Assembly (NCBI GenBank): GCA_963678705.1
Contig: OY783219.1
Coordinates: 7,502,001-7,566,000, forward strand
From: Panorpa germanica
Lineage: Eukaryota > Arthropoda > Insecta > Mecoptera > Panorpidae
Direction of reading: 5' to 3'
Length of the DNA stretch: 64,000 bases
Position 1 is the stretch's first letter; each line of letters opens with the position of its first letter. Made by a program: the position numbers and the translations under genes. The notes beneath the pieces are model-generated. The model searched no databases. It saw only the letters and a program-made list of their open reading frames with translations, and was not told where the DNA came from. Below are positions 1-11,569 of this stretch, piece by piece.

Positions 1-593
1 AGTTTAGTAAACTTTTTGCTCATTTACAAATCATTCTTGTTGTGGGTCAGACTGATGTCTAGTCAGAACTATTGGATTTATTTGGTTAATGATAATTGTT
101 TAGGCTAAGAGTTATCATAACATTTTTTTAATAAGAGTATGTACATGTATATAACACGAAGAATATATCGACTGTCAGAATAAAATTGAAACTAATATTT
201 CTTATGAATATGAGTATACTTTCGGATTTGACCGCTAGACGGCTAGGGGTAGTAACAGTATGGTATAGAGTAGCTGAGGGCTAAACAGGAAATTAAAACA
301 ATCCCATCTGAAACATATCACTCTCTATGTATGAAAACCGTAGCTAGTGTGGCTGCTACGATATGCTGCGCTACGCTATGGTGCTACGCCTATAGCTACG
401 ATCCAAACACAATATACAACAAAATATTCAAGAGATATGACATCAATGTGTTCACGAAAAGACCAGTGGACTATATCCTATTGAATTTTGTATTGAATGG
501 AGTGGTTTTAAGGAATATAATGTATGAGTATATAATACTGGTATAATAAATATCGCCATGCTTGAAATATACTCGTTTATAATATAAAAATTA
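1..593. other. No gene; cluster of GCTACG motifs
   Basis: No gene is recognised. At about 331-405 the hexamer GCTACG or close variants recur many times. The ends (GTAGCTA ... TAGCTAC) are mutually inverted, giving an imperfect hairpin. This repetition, not coding, produces the 71-codon open frame at 331-546. Similar GCTACG/CGTAGC clusters occur at 32745-32780 and 62685-62735. Confidence 0.4.
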
Positions 594-863
594 GAATTTA
601 ACTAGAAAATATAGCAATATTCATTTTCAAAACTTATTTTTGCGGTTCCAACTCATTAAAAGTCAGTGGAAGAAAGCTTAAAATGTAGATACGTTACTCA
701 TCTAACTAATTGCAGCTTTAGATTTTGATTCGCGTTTATAGTTACTTACATAAAACGATTTAAACATTAAAAAAACATGTTTTTTTTGATAATATTTAAT
801 CTGGTGTATAGTATAGCCATCTATATTGCGAATCAAAAATGGCCAAGTATCGTTTCACCTTAA
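594..863 (+). mobile_element. Family B MITE, right part (TTAA-flanked), truncated copy
   Basis: About 270 bases match the right two-thirds of the complete element at 5712-6103, including the terminus ...GTATCGTTTCACC followed by TTAA at 860-863. The left inverted repeat is missing. There is no coding capacity. The complete copy gives the element structure. Confidence 0.75.
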
Positions 864-1009
864 TATATTTGAAAATCAGATACTGAAAGTTGTTATCAGG
901 TAAAATTGATTACCCGAGATATTAATTTTTTATCGTGACTACTATATTGTCTACTACACACAGCTACGGAATACGAAGGCAAAATTTTTAATATCTCCTA
1001 TAAGACGAT

Positions 1010-1600
1010 CCCTTTCTAAAGGGGATTAAAGGGGAGAGGGGTAGTAGTACGGTTTCAACTATTTATTTATATTAATGTACAACATATTAAGTTTATTGTG
1101 TAAATTTGAAGTCGATTGGAGTAAAACTGTCGGAGATATAGAGTTTTAAGTCTTCACCTCTCTGGTCTGGTTTCGTCTTTCTTTGAAACTTTTAAACGCG
1201 TTTTTAAAACACATAGCTTCATCAGAGTCAGTGCTTTCTCTAGTTCAAAATCTACAGCACCGATTTTTTTGAAATTTTGCACTATCTTTCTTTACGTAAA
1301 TGTCGAGGTAACGCCAAAACTCGACAGCGTTACCTGCAGAAACTTATCAACTAAGGAAATAATTTTCGTTTTTCTATTTCAGAAAATCCAGTGATGAGTT
1401 ATGATTTTTTTTTGTGACGTCTGCGGAGATTCGCTGTCAATGCCTTATTTCTTGATATTTATTTATGAAAATTTCACAAAGTATTCTTTAAATGTTATTT
1501 TATCATGTAGTAATTATAGAAATAATTACATATTAGCTGGGTTGTCAAAAAACATTATCAAAAATATGCTTCTTTTGTCGATTTGACTTTATCCCATAAC
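1010..1600 (+). repeat. Dispersed repeat family C, copy 1
   Basis: It shares long blocks with 26395-26930 and 43430-43925, which are inverted relative to it. Shared blocks include the CTGTCGGAGATATAGAGTTT segment, CTTCACCTCTCTGGTCTGG, the GACGTCTGCGGAGATTCGCT block and ATTATAGAAATAATTAC. No intact ORF is shared among the three copies, and no terminal repeats were identified, so the class is undetermined. The open frame at 1401-1586 is not conserved in the other copies. Confidence 0.65.
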
Positions 1601-2414
1601 CCCTTAAAGCTATGCAACAAATATAACAGTATAGTTCAAATTACGAGAGTTTGGCGGCGACTCATACTTAAAACAAGTTGTGTTGTATAAACTGCCGATA
1701 TAACTAAAAAACACTGACTCACCTATTTCTCTATAATGCATATAGAAACGAATAAGATAAAATTCATTATCGTATTATATATTTATATCGCTTTTATAAC
1801 CTCTTTTAAGTATAAGTCACCGCCGAACTATTGTAATTTGGACTATACAACATTTTTCTTCCTTACGATCGGTTGATCTTTTTCTATTTTCGTTCCCATA
1901 ATTTATACAGATTTTGCTGAAGATGTCTACATAGAAATGGATCATTTTCAGCATATAATAAGTTAGTAGCTAGCACACATTCAGCAGACCTTGCTACTTT
2001 GCCACTTTGCAGTCATGTACCGGTTAAAACCGCTAGTAAAACACTCGGTTCTTTCCCCAGGGACACTTTAACCATGACAGACATAGTCATTTGAATTTTA
2101 GAACTGTGTTGTTATAACAAAGAAAATGACTTGCTTGCTAAAATATAACAAGCCAACAATGTCTGATATACATATTATGAAGTAGGAAAAACAACGAAAA
2201 ACTGAAGGTAACTTCATTTTCTAACCTACTGTAGTTTATAGAGATATGTCCCAAGAAAGATATACTATTATGTATTTATCAAAATATTTCAAAAAGTACT
2301 ATAAAAAAATTTCATTTAAAAAAATGTTTTCTTATGATTTTTATATAGATTTAGATTTTAAGTGTTGATAAAGGATTGATATGGAGTGTGAATAGCCTAT
2401 AGTTCCTATAGATT
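1600..2414. other. No feature recognised
   Basis: AT-rich sequence with stop codons in all frames and no repeat shared with the rest of the window that I noticed. Confidence 0.4.
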
Positions 2415-2860
2415 AAAAGTGTGTCCAAAATGTGTGCGAAAGAGAAAGGTATATGTTCGTATTTGTTCTCTATGCGCATGCGTCAAAAGTGACAGCTGTC
2501 TAGATATAATAAATATTATTCTATTACGATATAATAAATATTAAATATGTAAAGAAATTATATTTCTTTAGTTGGTATAAAGCTTGTCTGTTGGTAAAAC
2601 ACTCACCGTTCAGTGAAAACTTAAACTCATGAACGCCATAGATGTCGGCGTTAACTCACGGTTTTTGTTATATTTATATATAGTTTATTTATATTTACAC
2701 ATATACATTATTCTACATCAATATAATGTCATATTTAACAACTATCACGTATTATATCTAGACAGCTCTGACTTAACAACTGTCACTTTCGACGCATGCT
2801 TATAGAGAACAAATAGGATGATATACCTTTCTCTCTCGCACACATTTTGGACACACTTTT
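2415..2860. mobile_element. MITE with about 100-bp terminal inverted repeats
   Basis: The left arm begins AAAAGTGTGTCCAAAATGTG. The reverse complement of the right end reads the same, followed in both by GCGAxAGAGAAAGGTATAT, TTTGTTCTCTAT, GCATGCGTC and AGTGACAG. The arms extend to the CTGTCTAGATATAATA block. Total length is about 446 bases. A clear target duplication is not visible, so the superfamily is unassigned. Confidence 0.72.
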
Positions 2861-2892
2861 CAGGTCAGCATTCTCTTTCCATATATATATGC

Positions 2893-2955
2893 TCTAAGAT
2901 TTTTATTAAGAGAAAATACTGTTCAAACAAAGCAATGGCTTGACAACTAAAATAT
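2893..2955 (+). mobile_element. Mariner transposase N-terminal relic
   Basis: The stretch TTTTTATTAAGAGAAAATAC continuing to CAATGGCTTGAC matches the same piece of the mariner remnants at 37990-38055. It corresponds to the helix-turn-helix start of a mariner transposase (xNTVQxKQWLD). Very short and decayed. Confidence 0.4.
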
Positions 2956-3724
2956 TATCTAAAATATTTTGATGAAAATATTAATAAAATATCCTCAGAC
3001 ATTTTAGTGACCATAGTATTGACCATATGAATATACAAATAGGTTAACTATTATTTTAATTTGTTTTTGCGGTTGATGCCCCATCACTATAATTAATGAA
3101 ACAAATGCAATGTCCAGCTCAAAATAAAACCAAACAACGACACAAAACGAAACAAAACAAAACAAAATAACAATCATTTATTATATATATATAACAAAGC
3201 AATCGTTATTATTTCTCTATCAGTTAAAATATTTTGTAAAATTTAATTAATTTAATAAGTCCTTGCCTTGATTTTTAAGGTAGGCGTCAACATATTCAGT
3301 CATATCCATATCACAGCCAGTATGCACTTTTATTTCAAATTGTTGTCAAGTTCTTTTAACACGTCCAAAAGCACGCAGAGTGCGAGTATATTTATCAAAT
3401 TATATTTCTTTAGTTGGCAGCACTGACCAGAGATATTACAACTACATTCTGGTCGGATGAGCTAATGGTATATATTAGTGATAGCTGATTTCATTGTAGT
3501 GTGTGCCAACGGCCAACAGAGTTGATATTTGAAGCTCACATAACTAACTCACTGTGCATGTTAAGTTATTATAAAATTAAATAAAAAGGAATTGACAAAC
3601 TTTAAATGTCGTTTTTTTGATTTCAGAAGCAACACATAAGTTTGATTAAAAATTTACAATTTCTAAAATGTCTTATATAAATTTAGATAGGTTAGAATGG
3701 CATTTGAGAGTCTGCATAAAATAA
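2956..3724. other. No gene recognised
   Basis: AT-rich sequence. The block TTATATTTCTTTAGTTGG at 3402-3419 also occurs inside the MITE at about 2558, which suggests a further short dispersed repeat. Nothing else was identified. Confidence 0.35.
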
Positions 3725-3940
3725 CAGGGTGTCCCAAAAGATTTTTTATTAGTTTTATTTTTATTTAGAAAGGTAGCACACCTTCCTGACAATTTTATAA
3801 ATAGGTATTCGCCATAGAAGGCAATTTAAGCTGAGTTTGCTCTTTGACAGAAATCAACCACACAAAATGGTGTATCCCTTGACATGTGATAAACAAAAGA
3901 TTACGCCAAATCAAGGTACCCAACACCCTATACATATGAA
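3723..3940 (+). mobile_element. Possible short mariner-type MITE
   Basis: It begins TA-ACAGGGTGTCCCAAAAG, a terminus typical of mariner elements and close to the foldback at 33437. It ends near 3937 with CCCAACACCCTATA, which only partly matches in inverse (GGGTGT). The interior has no ORF. The assignment rests on the left terminus. Confidence 0.35.
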
Positions 3941-5640
3941 AGTCATTTGAAATTTAAAAAAGCATAGATCTTAATCTACATCTACAGTATTATTTTTTGT
4001 AATACATTCAAAGAAAGAAAAACCATTTCATTTTTAGATTTAAACATCTTAACACAAAATACAAACCATATTAAGATTCTTGGTGGATAAATGTCTATCT
4101 AACTGATGGTAATACAATGCATAAACATATTTGACTACCCCGTAGGTAATTCGACTTGGTTTTCACCCTTGTGACTTGTTTATTGCCAACATACTATCTC
4201 TATCTTATTCTTTCACTATTTATTTCTCTATTTATATCTCACATAGCTTTTTCTTTGTCACCTTTGGGATTTAGTGACGTAGTTTTTGAAAGGATACTTT
4301 CTAAATCAAAGCATTAATTTTACTGGAGCTTAAATTTGGTCTATTTCCTATTTAGCAAGAGATATAGTTTTTTAATATGATTATTTTTTCGTTTAATACA
4401 GGCACATCTTTCACAGGCAAACATCGTTAGAATAATTAGAAATCAATTAAAAAAGATAATAATGAGATTTTTTATCGTGACGACATTTTTACTCTAGTTT
4501 TAGTTATATCCTCGTTATTGTGTTTTTATTTTGCCCTATTAATTTAAACAGTATTCTATGAATCTACTTAATAAATTTAATTTCAAAACGGCCTGAAATA
4601 ATATACCTTGAACTGTTGCGCATATAATGATAAAATCAAAATTAAAATTATGAATGAATTGAGAAAATTAAGTTTTAAAAGTGGTTTATTTATATTTCTA
4701 TAAACCTTTCAAATAGCTATCTCGTTCCCTCTTTATATAATGATTGATTCATCTCAAATTTAGCGTAAATTCATATGATTGACTACGCCACTGGTTTTAA
4801 GTGCTATAGGAAACTACCACAGCACCTAGAGTACACAGATCTTTACAAGAGGTGAGTCTCCTATAGATGTTGTTCTTCTCGGAACAATCAACATTTTTAT
4901 GCGCGGGCTAAATCACACGGAAGCGCTCTGGAATGTCGCGGAATGTCGCTATGAGCATCTCTCCCCATTTTCCTACCCGTTTACTCTCTCATGTCGCATA
5001 ACAAAGCGTGCCTCAGACATAGCCAACCATTTGCCATAGGACGAGAACACATTTTATGTCTATGTCCTAATTATGTAACATATAAATATTAAATCTAAAT
5101 TTTTGAATATTTTTCAACTACTGTAGAGCACACCGCTCAAATACTTTTTTCCAAAGTATGCGGTACTGTCCCACAGAGAATGTTGAAGTCTTCTAGAGGC
5201 AATAGAGGGTTCAGAAACATTTGGGAAGCGTTCATTACTTTGAAAGATTGAAATAAACGATTTTCTAATACATTTGATAATATTTGCAAGTATTGCAGTA
5301 ATATTTTTATGGAAATAATGCAGCCTATTGACAAATATTCCAAATTTTCAAATTTAAACCATGGTAAAAGCTGAGCATAATGTTATTCTAGCAAATACGC
5401 TTTACAATTTTTACATATAGGCTACATTTTATCAAAATCGGGGTGGCAATTATTGTAATCAAATTGCAGTACTTTTTGACCACTGCTTTTTAGATATATA
5501 ACTATTTACACCGAAAATATCAAACAGCTTGAAGGGGGAGGACTATTTTGTAGAGAGAGGAAGAGGTAGCGTTACTAAAAGTATGTCTTTGTAATAAGTT
5601 TGTAAATATATCCAAAATTTACAGTATTTAGACAGTTGTT
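3941..5640. other. No gene recognised
   Basis: Mostly AT-rich sequence. 4890-5060 is GC-richer (GCGCGGGCTAAATC, AATGTCGCGGAATGTCGC with a 9-base direct repeat) but shows no open frame or splice-bordered exon that I can defend. The 68-codon minus frame at 5137-5343 has no recognisable motif. Confidence 0.4.
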
Positions 5641-5707
5641 TTCTAACTTTTTAATTGATATTTTCTAAATTATACTACGTTAGTTTACCCAAAACTATCA
5701 GCTGATC
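5641..5707. repeat. Left flank of a repeat interrupted by the family B MITE
   Basis: Together with 6108-6180 this matches 55440-55560, where the same sequence is uninterrupted. The blocks TATTTTCTAAA, TAGTTTACxCAAAACTATCAG and (right side) TTAAATAAA, ACCTTGxA and GGCTAATTT are shared. The underlying repeat is not identified. Confidence 0.65.
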
Positions 5708-6107
5708 TTAAGGTGAAACCATACTTGGCCATTTTTGATTCGCGAAATATAAATGGCGATACTATACAGCAGGTTAAATATTATCAAAAAAAAAAATGTT
5801 CTTTTATGTTTAAATCGTTTTATGTAAGTAACTATTGGAATTAACTATAAAATATAGCAATATTCATTTTCAAAACTAATTTTTGCGGTTCTAACTTATT
5901 AAAAGTCAGTGGAAAAAAACTTAAAATGTAGATATGTTATTCATCTAACTAATTGCAGCTTTAGATTTTGATTCGCGTTTATAGTTACTTACATAAAACG
6001 ATTTAAACATAAAAAAATATGGTTTTTTTGATAATATTTAACCTGCTGTATAGTATCGCCATCTATATTTCGCGAGTCAAAAATGGCCAAGTATCGTTTC
6101 ACCTTAA
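5708..6107. mobile_element. Family B MITE, complete, with TTAA target duplication
   Basis: The target duplication TTAA lies at 5708-5711 and 6104-6107. The 392-bp element has inverted repeats of about 120 bases: left GGTGAAACCATACTTGGCC, right end reverse complement GGTGAAACGATACTTGGCC. Both continue through ATTTTTGA, CGCGAAATAT and ATGGCGATACTATACAGCAG. It has no ORF. The same flanking sequence without the insert is found at 55440-55560 with one TTAA. A TTAA duplication is characteristic of piggyBac-type transposition. The termini do not start with the usual piggyBac CCC, so the superfamily is inferred. Confidence 0.85.
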
Positions 6108-6773
6108 ATAAAGAGTAAACCAAATCCTACACCTTGGAGCGGATGTAAGTTGGCTAATTTATAAAATACAGGAATATGAAAAATTGTTTCAAGTTAACGG
6201 ACACCAGTTAAACAACTAAAAGACAGGATTCTTAATTTAGTTTTAAGAAGACAATGAAACAAATATATACATTTCTCATTTTTATTTCTACAGGATCTCC
6301 ATGGCTCTAGCGAGTCGTGTTGCAAAGTTCATAACAATTATATTTATTTAAAGAAGAATTATTATAGGTTGCCCAGCCCTGAATTTGAGTGTGTCAAGAA
6401 CACGGGGATAATAATCCCGGTACAGGTTAGCTCTCTCAGATTCCATTAGTTTAAATTGAAGCCCAGATTTGTTTTTTTTATGCCAATATTTCCGTACGTT
6501 GGAATATGCTCCATTTAGTTTTAAATTGTGTATATACGGGAGTGCCAGTACCAGTGCGATTTCGACCTACGACTGGGATTGCGACTACAAAAACAAAGTA
6601 TTTTTTTATTTCTTTAAAACACAATATAAGCAAATGTTAATTAGATTAACAGTCTTAAAATTTGTGCTGTTCTAAATTTAATAACCAGAAGATATGTTAA
6701 TAAATTATAAGACAAAAATAATATAATTACTTTTTTTTCTATAATGCTTACATTTCAATAATTACACGGTGTG
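6108..6773. other. No gene recognised
   Basis: The first 70 bases belong to the interrupted repeat. The remainder, including a 68-codon plus frame at 6469-6675, has no recognisable coding or repeat feature. Confidence 0.35.
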
Positions 6774-7055
6774 TTAGAGATTGCTCCAGTGATCAATTCT
6801 ACATGATTTGATTACTAGGTCCGAGGGTTTAGTCCTGCGAAGTCTTCGAACATCATTACTATCAAGCAACATTTGCGTCACGGCGATGTTTTCGTGGTTA
6901 CGAAGTCTCAACTCGTGCTTCGCTGCTATAGATTTGATTTCTTCTCCGACTGTGTTAACCTTCAGGTCTCTATGTATGTCGTCATTGCGGATATACCACA
7001 ATGTATTAAATATTTCTTGCTGGAACGTCTGGATTTATTAGTGCAACCCCAGAGT
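6774..7055 (-). mobile_element. Jockey-like LINE, C-terminal end of the reverse-transcriptase ORF
   Basis: The minus-strand frame reads FNTLWYIRNDDIHRDL, then a TVGEEI stretch, KHELRLRNHEN and RRLRRTKPSDLV. This is the conserved end of Jockey-clade non-LTR ORF2 proteins (APW-x-RNxxIHxDL...RRLKRxxPxDL). Upstream, in a shifted frame, LWGCTNKS is the next conserved block. The fragment is truncated at about 7055, where a family A MITE begins. It is a dead, 5'-truncated, frameshifted copy. Confidence 0.8.
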
Positions 7056-7571
7056 CTAAATATTGACGAAGATATAGCAATTAAAAATTTAAATTGTAGT
7101 TTTAGCGCTAGAAATGGTCGGCCATATTTGTATGACGTGAAATGCATTTTAACGTCAGTTATTTGTTGATTAGGTCAGTGCTGTGGTAATGTTTTGTAGC
7201 TGTTGGTACTCGAAATAATCAAGTCAAGTCAAAGAATAATAAGTTTTTATTTTATTTAACCCTGTTACGGCAGACATAATATTGGAATTTTATTGTTCCT
7301 TGAAATAGCTGTAAATAATATTTGATATTTTGGTATATAAATACATATAGCAGAGATTTATGAGCTGTAAGGTTGGTAACTTGTAAACATGCCAGAGTTC
7401 TATCTTGAATATGCTATCTCTTTTACGCTCTGTTGTATAAAAGAGATAGCAACTAGTGGCTGTGATGTCACATGCAGTTGGAATGTGTACAACGTTGAAC
7501 CCCTTTAACAATTAAAGAGAAAAAATGACGTTTAAGGTTCCAGTAATAGAGGATAATTTTATAGAAATTAT
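7055..7571 (+). mobile_element. Family A MITE, copy 1 (both ends lost)
   Basis: It matches the interior of the complete copies at 21218 and 22469: GACGxAGATATAGCAATTAAA, TTTTAGCGCTAGAAATGG, ACAACGTTGAA and others. The left terminus is missing because the copy starts flush against a LINE fragment. On the right it fades in TTTTATAGAAATTA without the terminal repeat. Confidence 0.75.
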
Positions 7572-8342
7572 TTTATGTTATATCTTTTTCAATATAATTT
7601 TAACTGTAAATACGCCTGATTTGCTGTGACCAACATAACTTCACAATACTTCATATATCTCAGTACTAGTCCAACGTATTCATATTAATTATTGTGATCA
7701 ACAAATCATATTACAGAATAGCATGTCTCATAATTTCTATTCTGTCTAGTCTATATACCTCACTGGAATATAAATGAACGTCTTAAATAAATAGAAAAAT
7801 ATTAGAACACTTTATCCACATTTAAAGTTAAACTTGTCTTAAGGGTAGACGGAAAGATAGAGGGAGAAAGAGAGAGGTGGGAGGGGTTGAGCTGAGCTCT
7901 AGAGTTTGCTGATATGGGTACAAATAGGTATATATTGTGATATCCAGAATCATATATCAATCAAATGTCTGGATTAACGCGAACGTGATCATAAAACTGC
8001 TTGCTCAGTGGACTCTTGAACCACCCGGTATAGTACAGTACAGTATGGTCAACAGAGTATCGTATCGTACACTGCGAGTAGTAAATTTACAGTGTGGTTT
8101 TAAAATAAGTTATGATTTTATATGTTGGAAATAAACAGAGGTTTTGTTTATAAGGAGGTAAATTTAAGTATATTTCTACTCTACAGTTTTACTATTATTT
8201 TTATTTTTTCGTTGCAACAGTCGGGGTATTTTTTTCCTGCATTTGTTATAGTTTTAATTTTAATTTTATATTTTAGGTTTAGAAGGTATTCGAGTTGTGA
8301 AAAAGAAAAAAAAACTGCAAAAAAAAAAGTATTTCGCAAAAT
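7572..8342. other. No gene recognised
   Basis: AT-rich sequence with purine-rich patches (7845-7890, GA-rich). Two overlapping small frames at 7937-8134 and 8122-8346 have no motif, and the second is driven by poly-T/poly-A. Confidence 0.35.
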
Positions 8343-8530
8343 TTGAGGTTTCTCCAAAATTTCCAACCGAGCCCCTCAAATTTCTCAGCGTCCCTTTTAT
8401 CAAATTTTTAAATTTCTAAAGTTCGAAATATATTAGCATTAAATACCAATGCAAAATTTCAACTTTCTATCTTTTATGAATTAAAAGAATTTTACTTTTT
8501 CCAAAATTACGGGTTTTCAGGAAATTCAGG
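8343..8530 (-). repeat. Dispersed repeat family J, fragment
   Basis: In reverse complement it resembles 23620-23790 and, more weakly, 48590-48730. All share a block with TTTTAATTC...AAAGATAGAAAGTTG followed by AATTTTGCAT, a TATT-rich stretch and an AAATTTCT run. No termini or coding content were recognised. Confidence 0.5.
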
Positions 8531-9079
8531 AAAACATACAAACATATAAACATTTACACTTGGAACATTATAATATAGAAAGAAAAGAAGGATTATGATA
8601 AATATTGTACTTGCTTGAAGTAAAGTTATTAGAGTTGCGTCTAATTAAAAGCAGGCGTAATTAATTTCTTTCCTTACATATTAAAAATAACGACAAATCC
8701 CAGATACAATTATCAGCCTTATATATATATATATATATCTACTTAACAACGTTTTAGAAGTCAGGGACCTACCCTTAACTGCATATGTGTGTATACATTT
8801 TTTGTTGTCGTGTCTTTTAGATATTTGCTTCTTGTAAACTCCTTAGCATGCATCTCACGTATGTTACCAGTATATCTATATATCCCCTTGTGAGGGTAAC
8901 ACCCATACCGACCTTACAAAAAAACCACCCCGTAAACCATACCCTTTCCAATGTTAAAACCCTAACTCTATGTCATGGATAAAGAGTATGACCTTTTGCC
9001 ACCAATGAGACAGGGTGATTAAACATAACCATTCATTATATTTTGTTGTTAGTAAATATGCCATTTTTTAATTTATGTA
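8531..9079. other. No gene recognised; short (TA)n
   Basis: It contains a 21-base TA tract at 8718-8738. The rest shows nothing identifiable. Confidence 0.35.
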
Positions 9080-9671
9080 ACCGGTAACAAACGGTCAAAT
9101 GAGCAACCACAATAGTGATTCTACGATCCTCCATCACAATTTTCTTCACTTCCTCAACATTTTCATCGGTTGTTGATGTGCTGGGGCGTCCAGGGCGAGC
9201 GTCGTCATTCACATCTTCTCGACCTTCTGTGAAAAGCTTGTACCACTTGTAAACATTTTTTTTGGCTTAAAGTAGACTCACCGTATGCCACTTTCAACAT
9301 TTCAAGTGTTTTGGAGCACTTGATTCCATTTTTCACACATAATTTAATGCAAACTCCTTGATCCATGTTTTTCGATAGCAGAAAATCGCCGAACACGCAA
9401 AACAAATTTTTATGCCTCTCACAAACAAACTAAATGTGCTATATAGCTAAAACTGTGAACATATGTTCGAGACGAGTGTACCAACATAACAAAATTAAAA
9501 AATCGAATGTACGTAGCCCGCGAAATTTGACCTTGACTGAAAATTCACCTTATTTTTTGAACATACCTCGTTCCAGCATCAACCACACGATTCAGCACTT
9601 TCCAGCATCGAATTCTTCCTAATTTCAAATAGTAAGGATGAGCGTGTGACAGTTTATTTTCAGACACCCTG
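9080..9671 (-). mobile_element. Mariner element, 5' terminus plus transposase N-terminal third (pseudogene)
   Basis: Read on the minus strand, the element begins at 9671 with the terminus CAGGGTGTCTGAAAATAAAC, preceded by TA. After a leader comes a frame with MDQGVCIKLCVKNG, then TLEMLKVAYGE, the first mariner helix-turn-helix. A poly-A indel near 9260-9270 shifts frame. The other frame continues with VYKWYKLFTEGRED, ARPGRPSTSTTDENVEEV and DRRITI, the usual second helix-turn-helix linker. The copy stops about there, so the DDD catalytic domain is absent. It cannot transpose. Confidence 0.87.
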
Positions 9672-9674
9672 TAT

Positions 9675-10396
9675 TATGTTAACGTTAGCATTCAAGGTAT
9701 ACAGGGTATGGGTGAATTGAAGAAGAGATCTTAAGAACAGAAGACCAGTAGCAAATCTGGAGACATTATTTTATATATACTATATATAATACCATCTTAT
9801 AAAGGAATATAGCCAAACAGTTTATTGGGATAAATGTATAAGAATATAAATCACAATAAGTTTGGACGGTTTTCAATTACGTCGCCTTGGGAATTAAACA
9901 TCGTGTCTTAAAGTAGAATATATGTTTATATTGTTGGTATACATTTTTATTCGTTTCATACGTATTTGTTATATTTTATATTATACTGCAAGAGAGTATG
10001 AGGTGAAGATACCATTGCGTATTATTGTATATTATATCTCTTGTCTTCGTAAGATTCTAAAATGGTAAACATAATAATAAGCTAAGATTTTAATCTCAAA
10101 TCTCGTCCCTCTAGATCATTAAATAGAATAGAACTAATGGCGTTTTTCTTTCATAAAAAATTGCATAAATTTCACAAGATAACAGTCATTAAAGTGCAAA
10201 ATCAAAGCAACGTTTTTTATTGAAAAGAAAACGCCATAAGATTCTTGATAAACAATCTTGGCTTTGGTATTGGATGCAGATGCTTGTAAGTACGTCATAA
10301 AATGTACGTAGGTTATAGTTACGTATAGTTATATTAATGTAAAATAAAAGAAACCCTGAATAATATAAGTATTAGAATAAACAACACTAAAAAATA
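9675..10396. other. No gene recognised
   Basis: AT-rich unique-looking sequence. No ORF over 60 codons and no repeat was noticed. Confidence 0.35.
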
Positions 10397-11129
10397 TTAT
10401 GGAGGTACAGGAGGTTAACGTAAATGATGAATACGTCGTGAAATTTGGAGGGTCGATACAAATAGTTAAAACACATGCTGTCTCAAAATTTTAGAGACCT
10501 AGGGTTCATAGTTTTCTTTTTATACATGATTAAAAATAGTCATTTTCCATACAAATCATAATTTTTAGCTCAATTTCACCACATAATATAACTTTTAACT
10601 ATAAAAAAATGGTGACACGGCTTTCAAAAACTAAGTGTATATAAAATAATCTTTTCTGTAACTATTGCAAAAAGAAAATTATCAAAAGGATACCTATATA
10701 CAAAAATATTTAAATAAAACCTTTAAAAAACAGTAAATGTAGGTTATAAGCCGGCAACGTTGCAAATATTTGAGCGGGAAATTCAAAATCGGAATAAATG
10801 TTATATAAAATATGAAAATTTATTGGTCAAAGAACCAAATCACGCATGCGTCAACACACGTAAATTTACAGCGTTGCCAAATTTTTTATTAATTTTTCAA
10901 TATATGTAATAAATTGAATTAATATAAATTTGATATTAATTATAGGTAACTATTATATGCATAAAAAATCATTTTAACAAGCAAAAAGCAGTTTAATAGG
11001 AAATTGAAAAATTCATTTTCAAAGGTACAGTCCCAATATTTGCTCGTCCCTCATGTACTTCGTATTTTGCATTTCGTATTACCGAGAGATAAACTTTTTG
11101 CATTGAAGGTACGTCCTGTACCTCCTTAA
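10397..11129. mobile_element. 725-bp TTAA-type element with GGAGGTACAGGA termini
   Basis: The left end GGAGGTACAGGAGG starts at 10401 after TTAT (a likely decayed TTAA). The reverse complement of the right end reads GGAGGTACAGGACG, followed by TTAA at 11126-11129. The interior has no ORF. It carries GGCAACGTTGC (about 10752) facing GCGTTGCCA (about 10872), a feature shared with loci near 36235 and 60775. Confidence 0.6.
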
Positions 11130-11569
11130 AACTAAAAGAGCTACGTAATATGTATCTTCATACATAAGTAGTAGATATATGTTGTCTAAATTTTTAACAA
11201 AAAAATTAGTATTACTACGACCCACAAGTTGAGAATCACTGGTATATTATATACTACATTTTGAATATTGTATGAAATATATATTGTTTTGTATTGTTCA
11301 TATATTTTACAAGTTTATGATTTATAGTCACTTTTTCTTATTTTATATTTAGTTTTTGTTTTAAATCTAATATTTATATTTTATATATATATACAACATA
11401 CGTGGAAATCTATGGAAATTAGATTATAAATCTGCATTTTCTTATTGACAAAATATTGTTTGAGTTTCAAGTTTTATTTTTCTAACAAGTTTTTGAAATG
11501 TAAAATAAATGTATATTCTCTTGTCTGAGAACAAAATCTTATTTAATCCTGTCTTCTGTTTATAGTATA

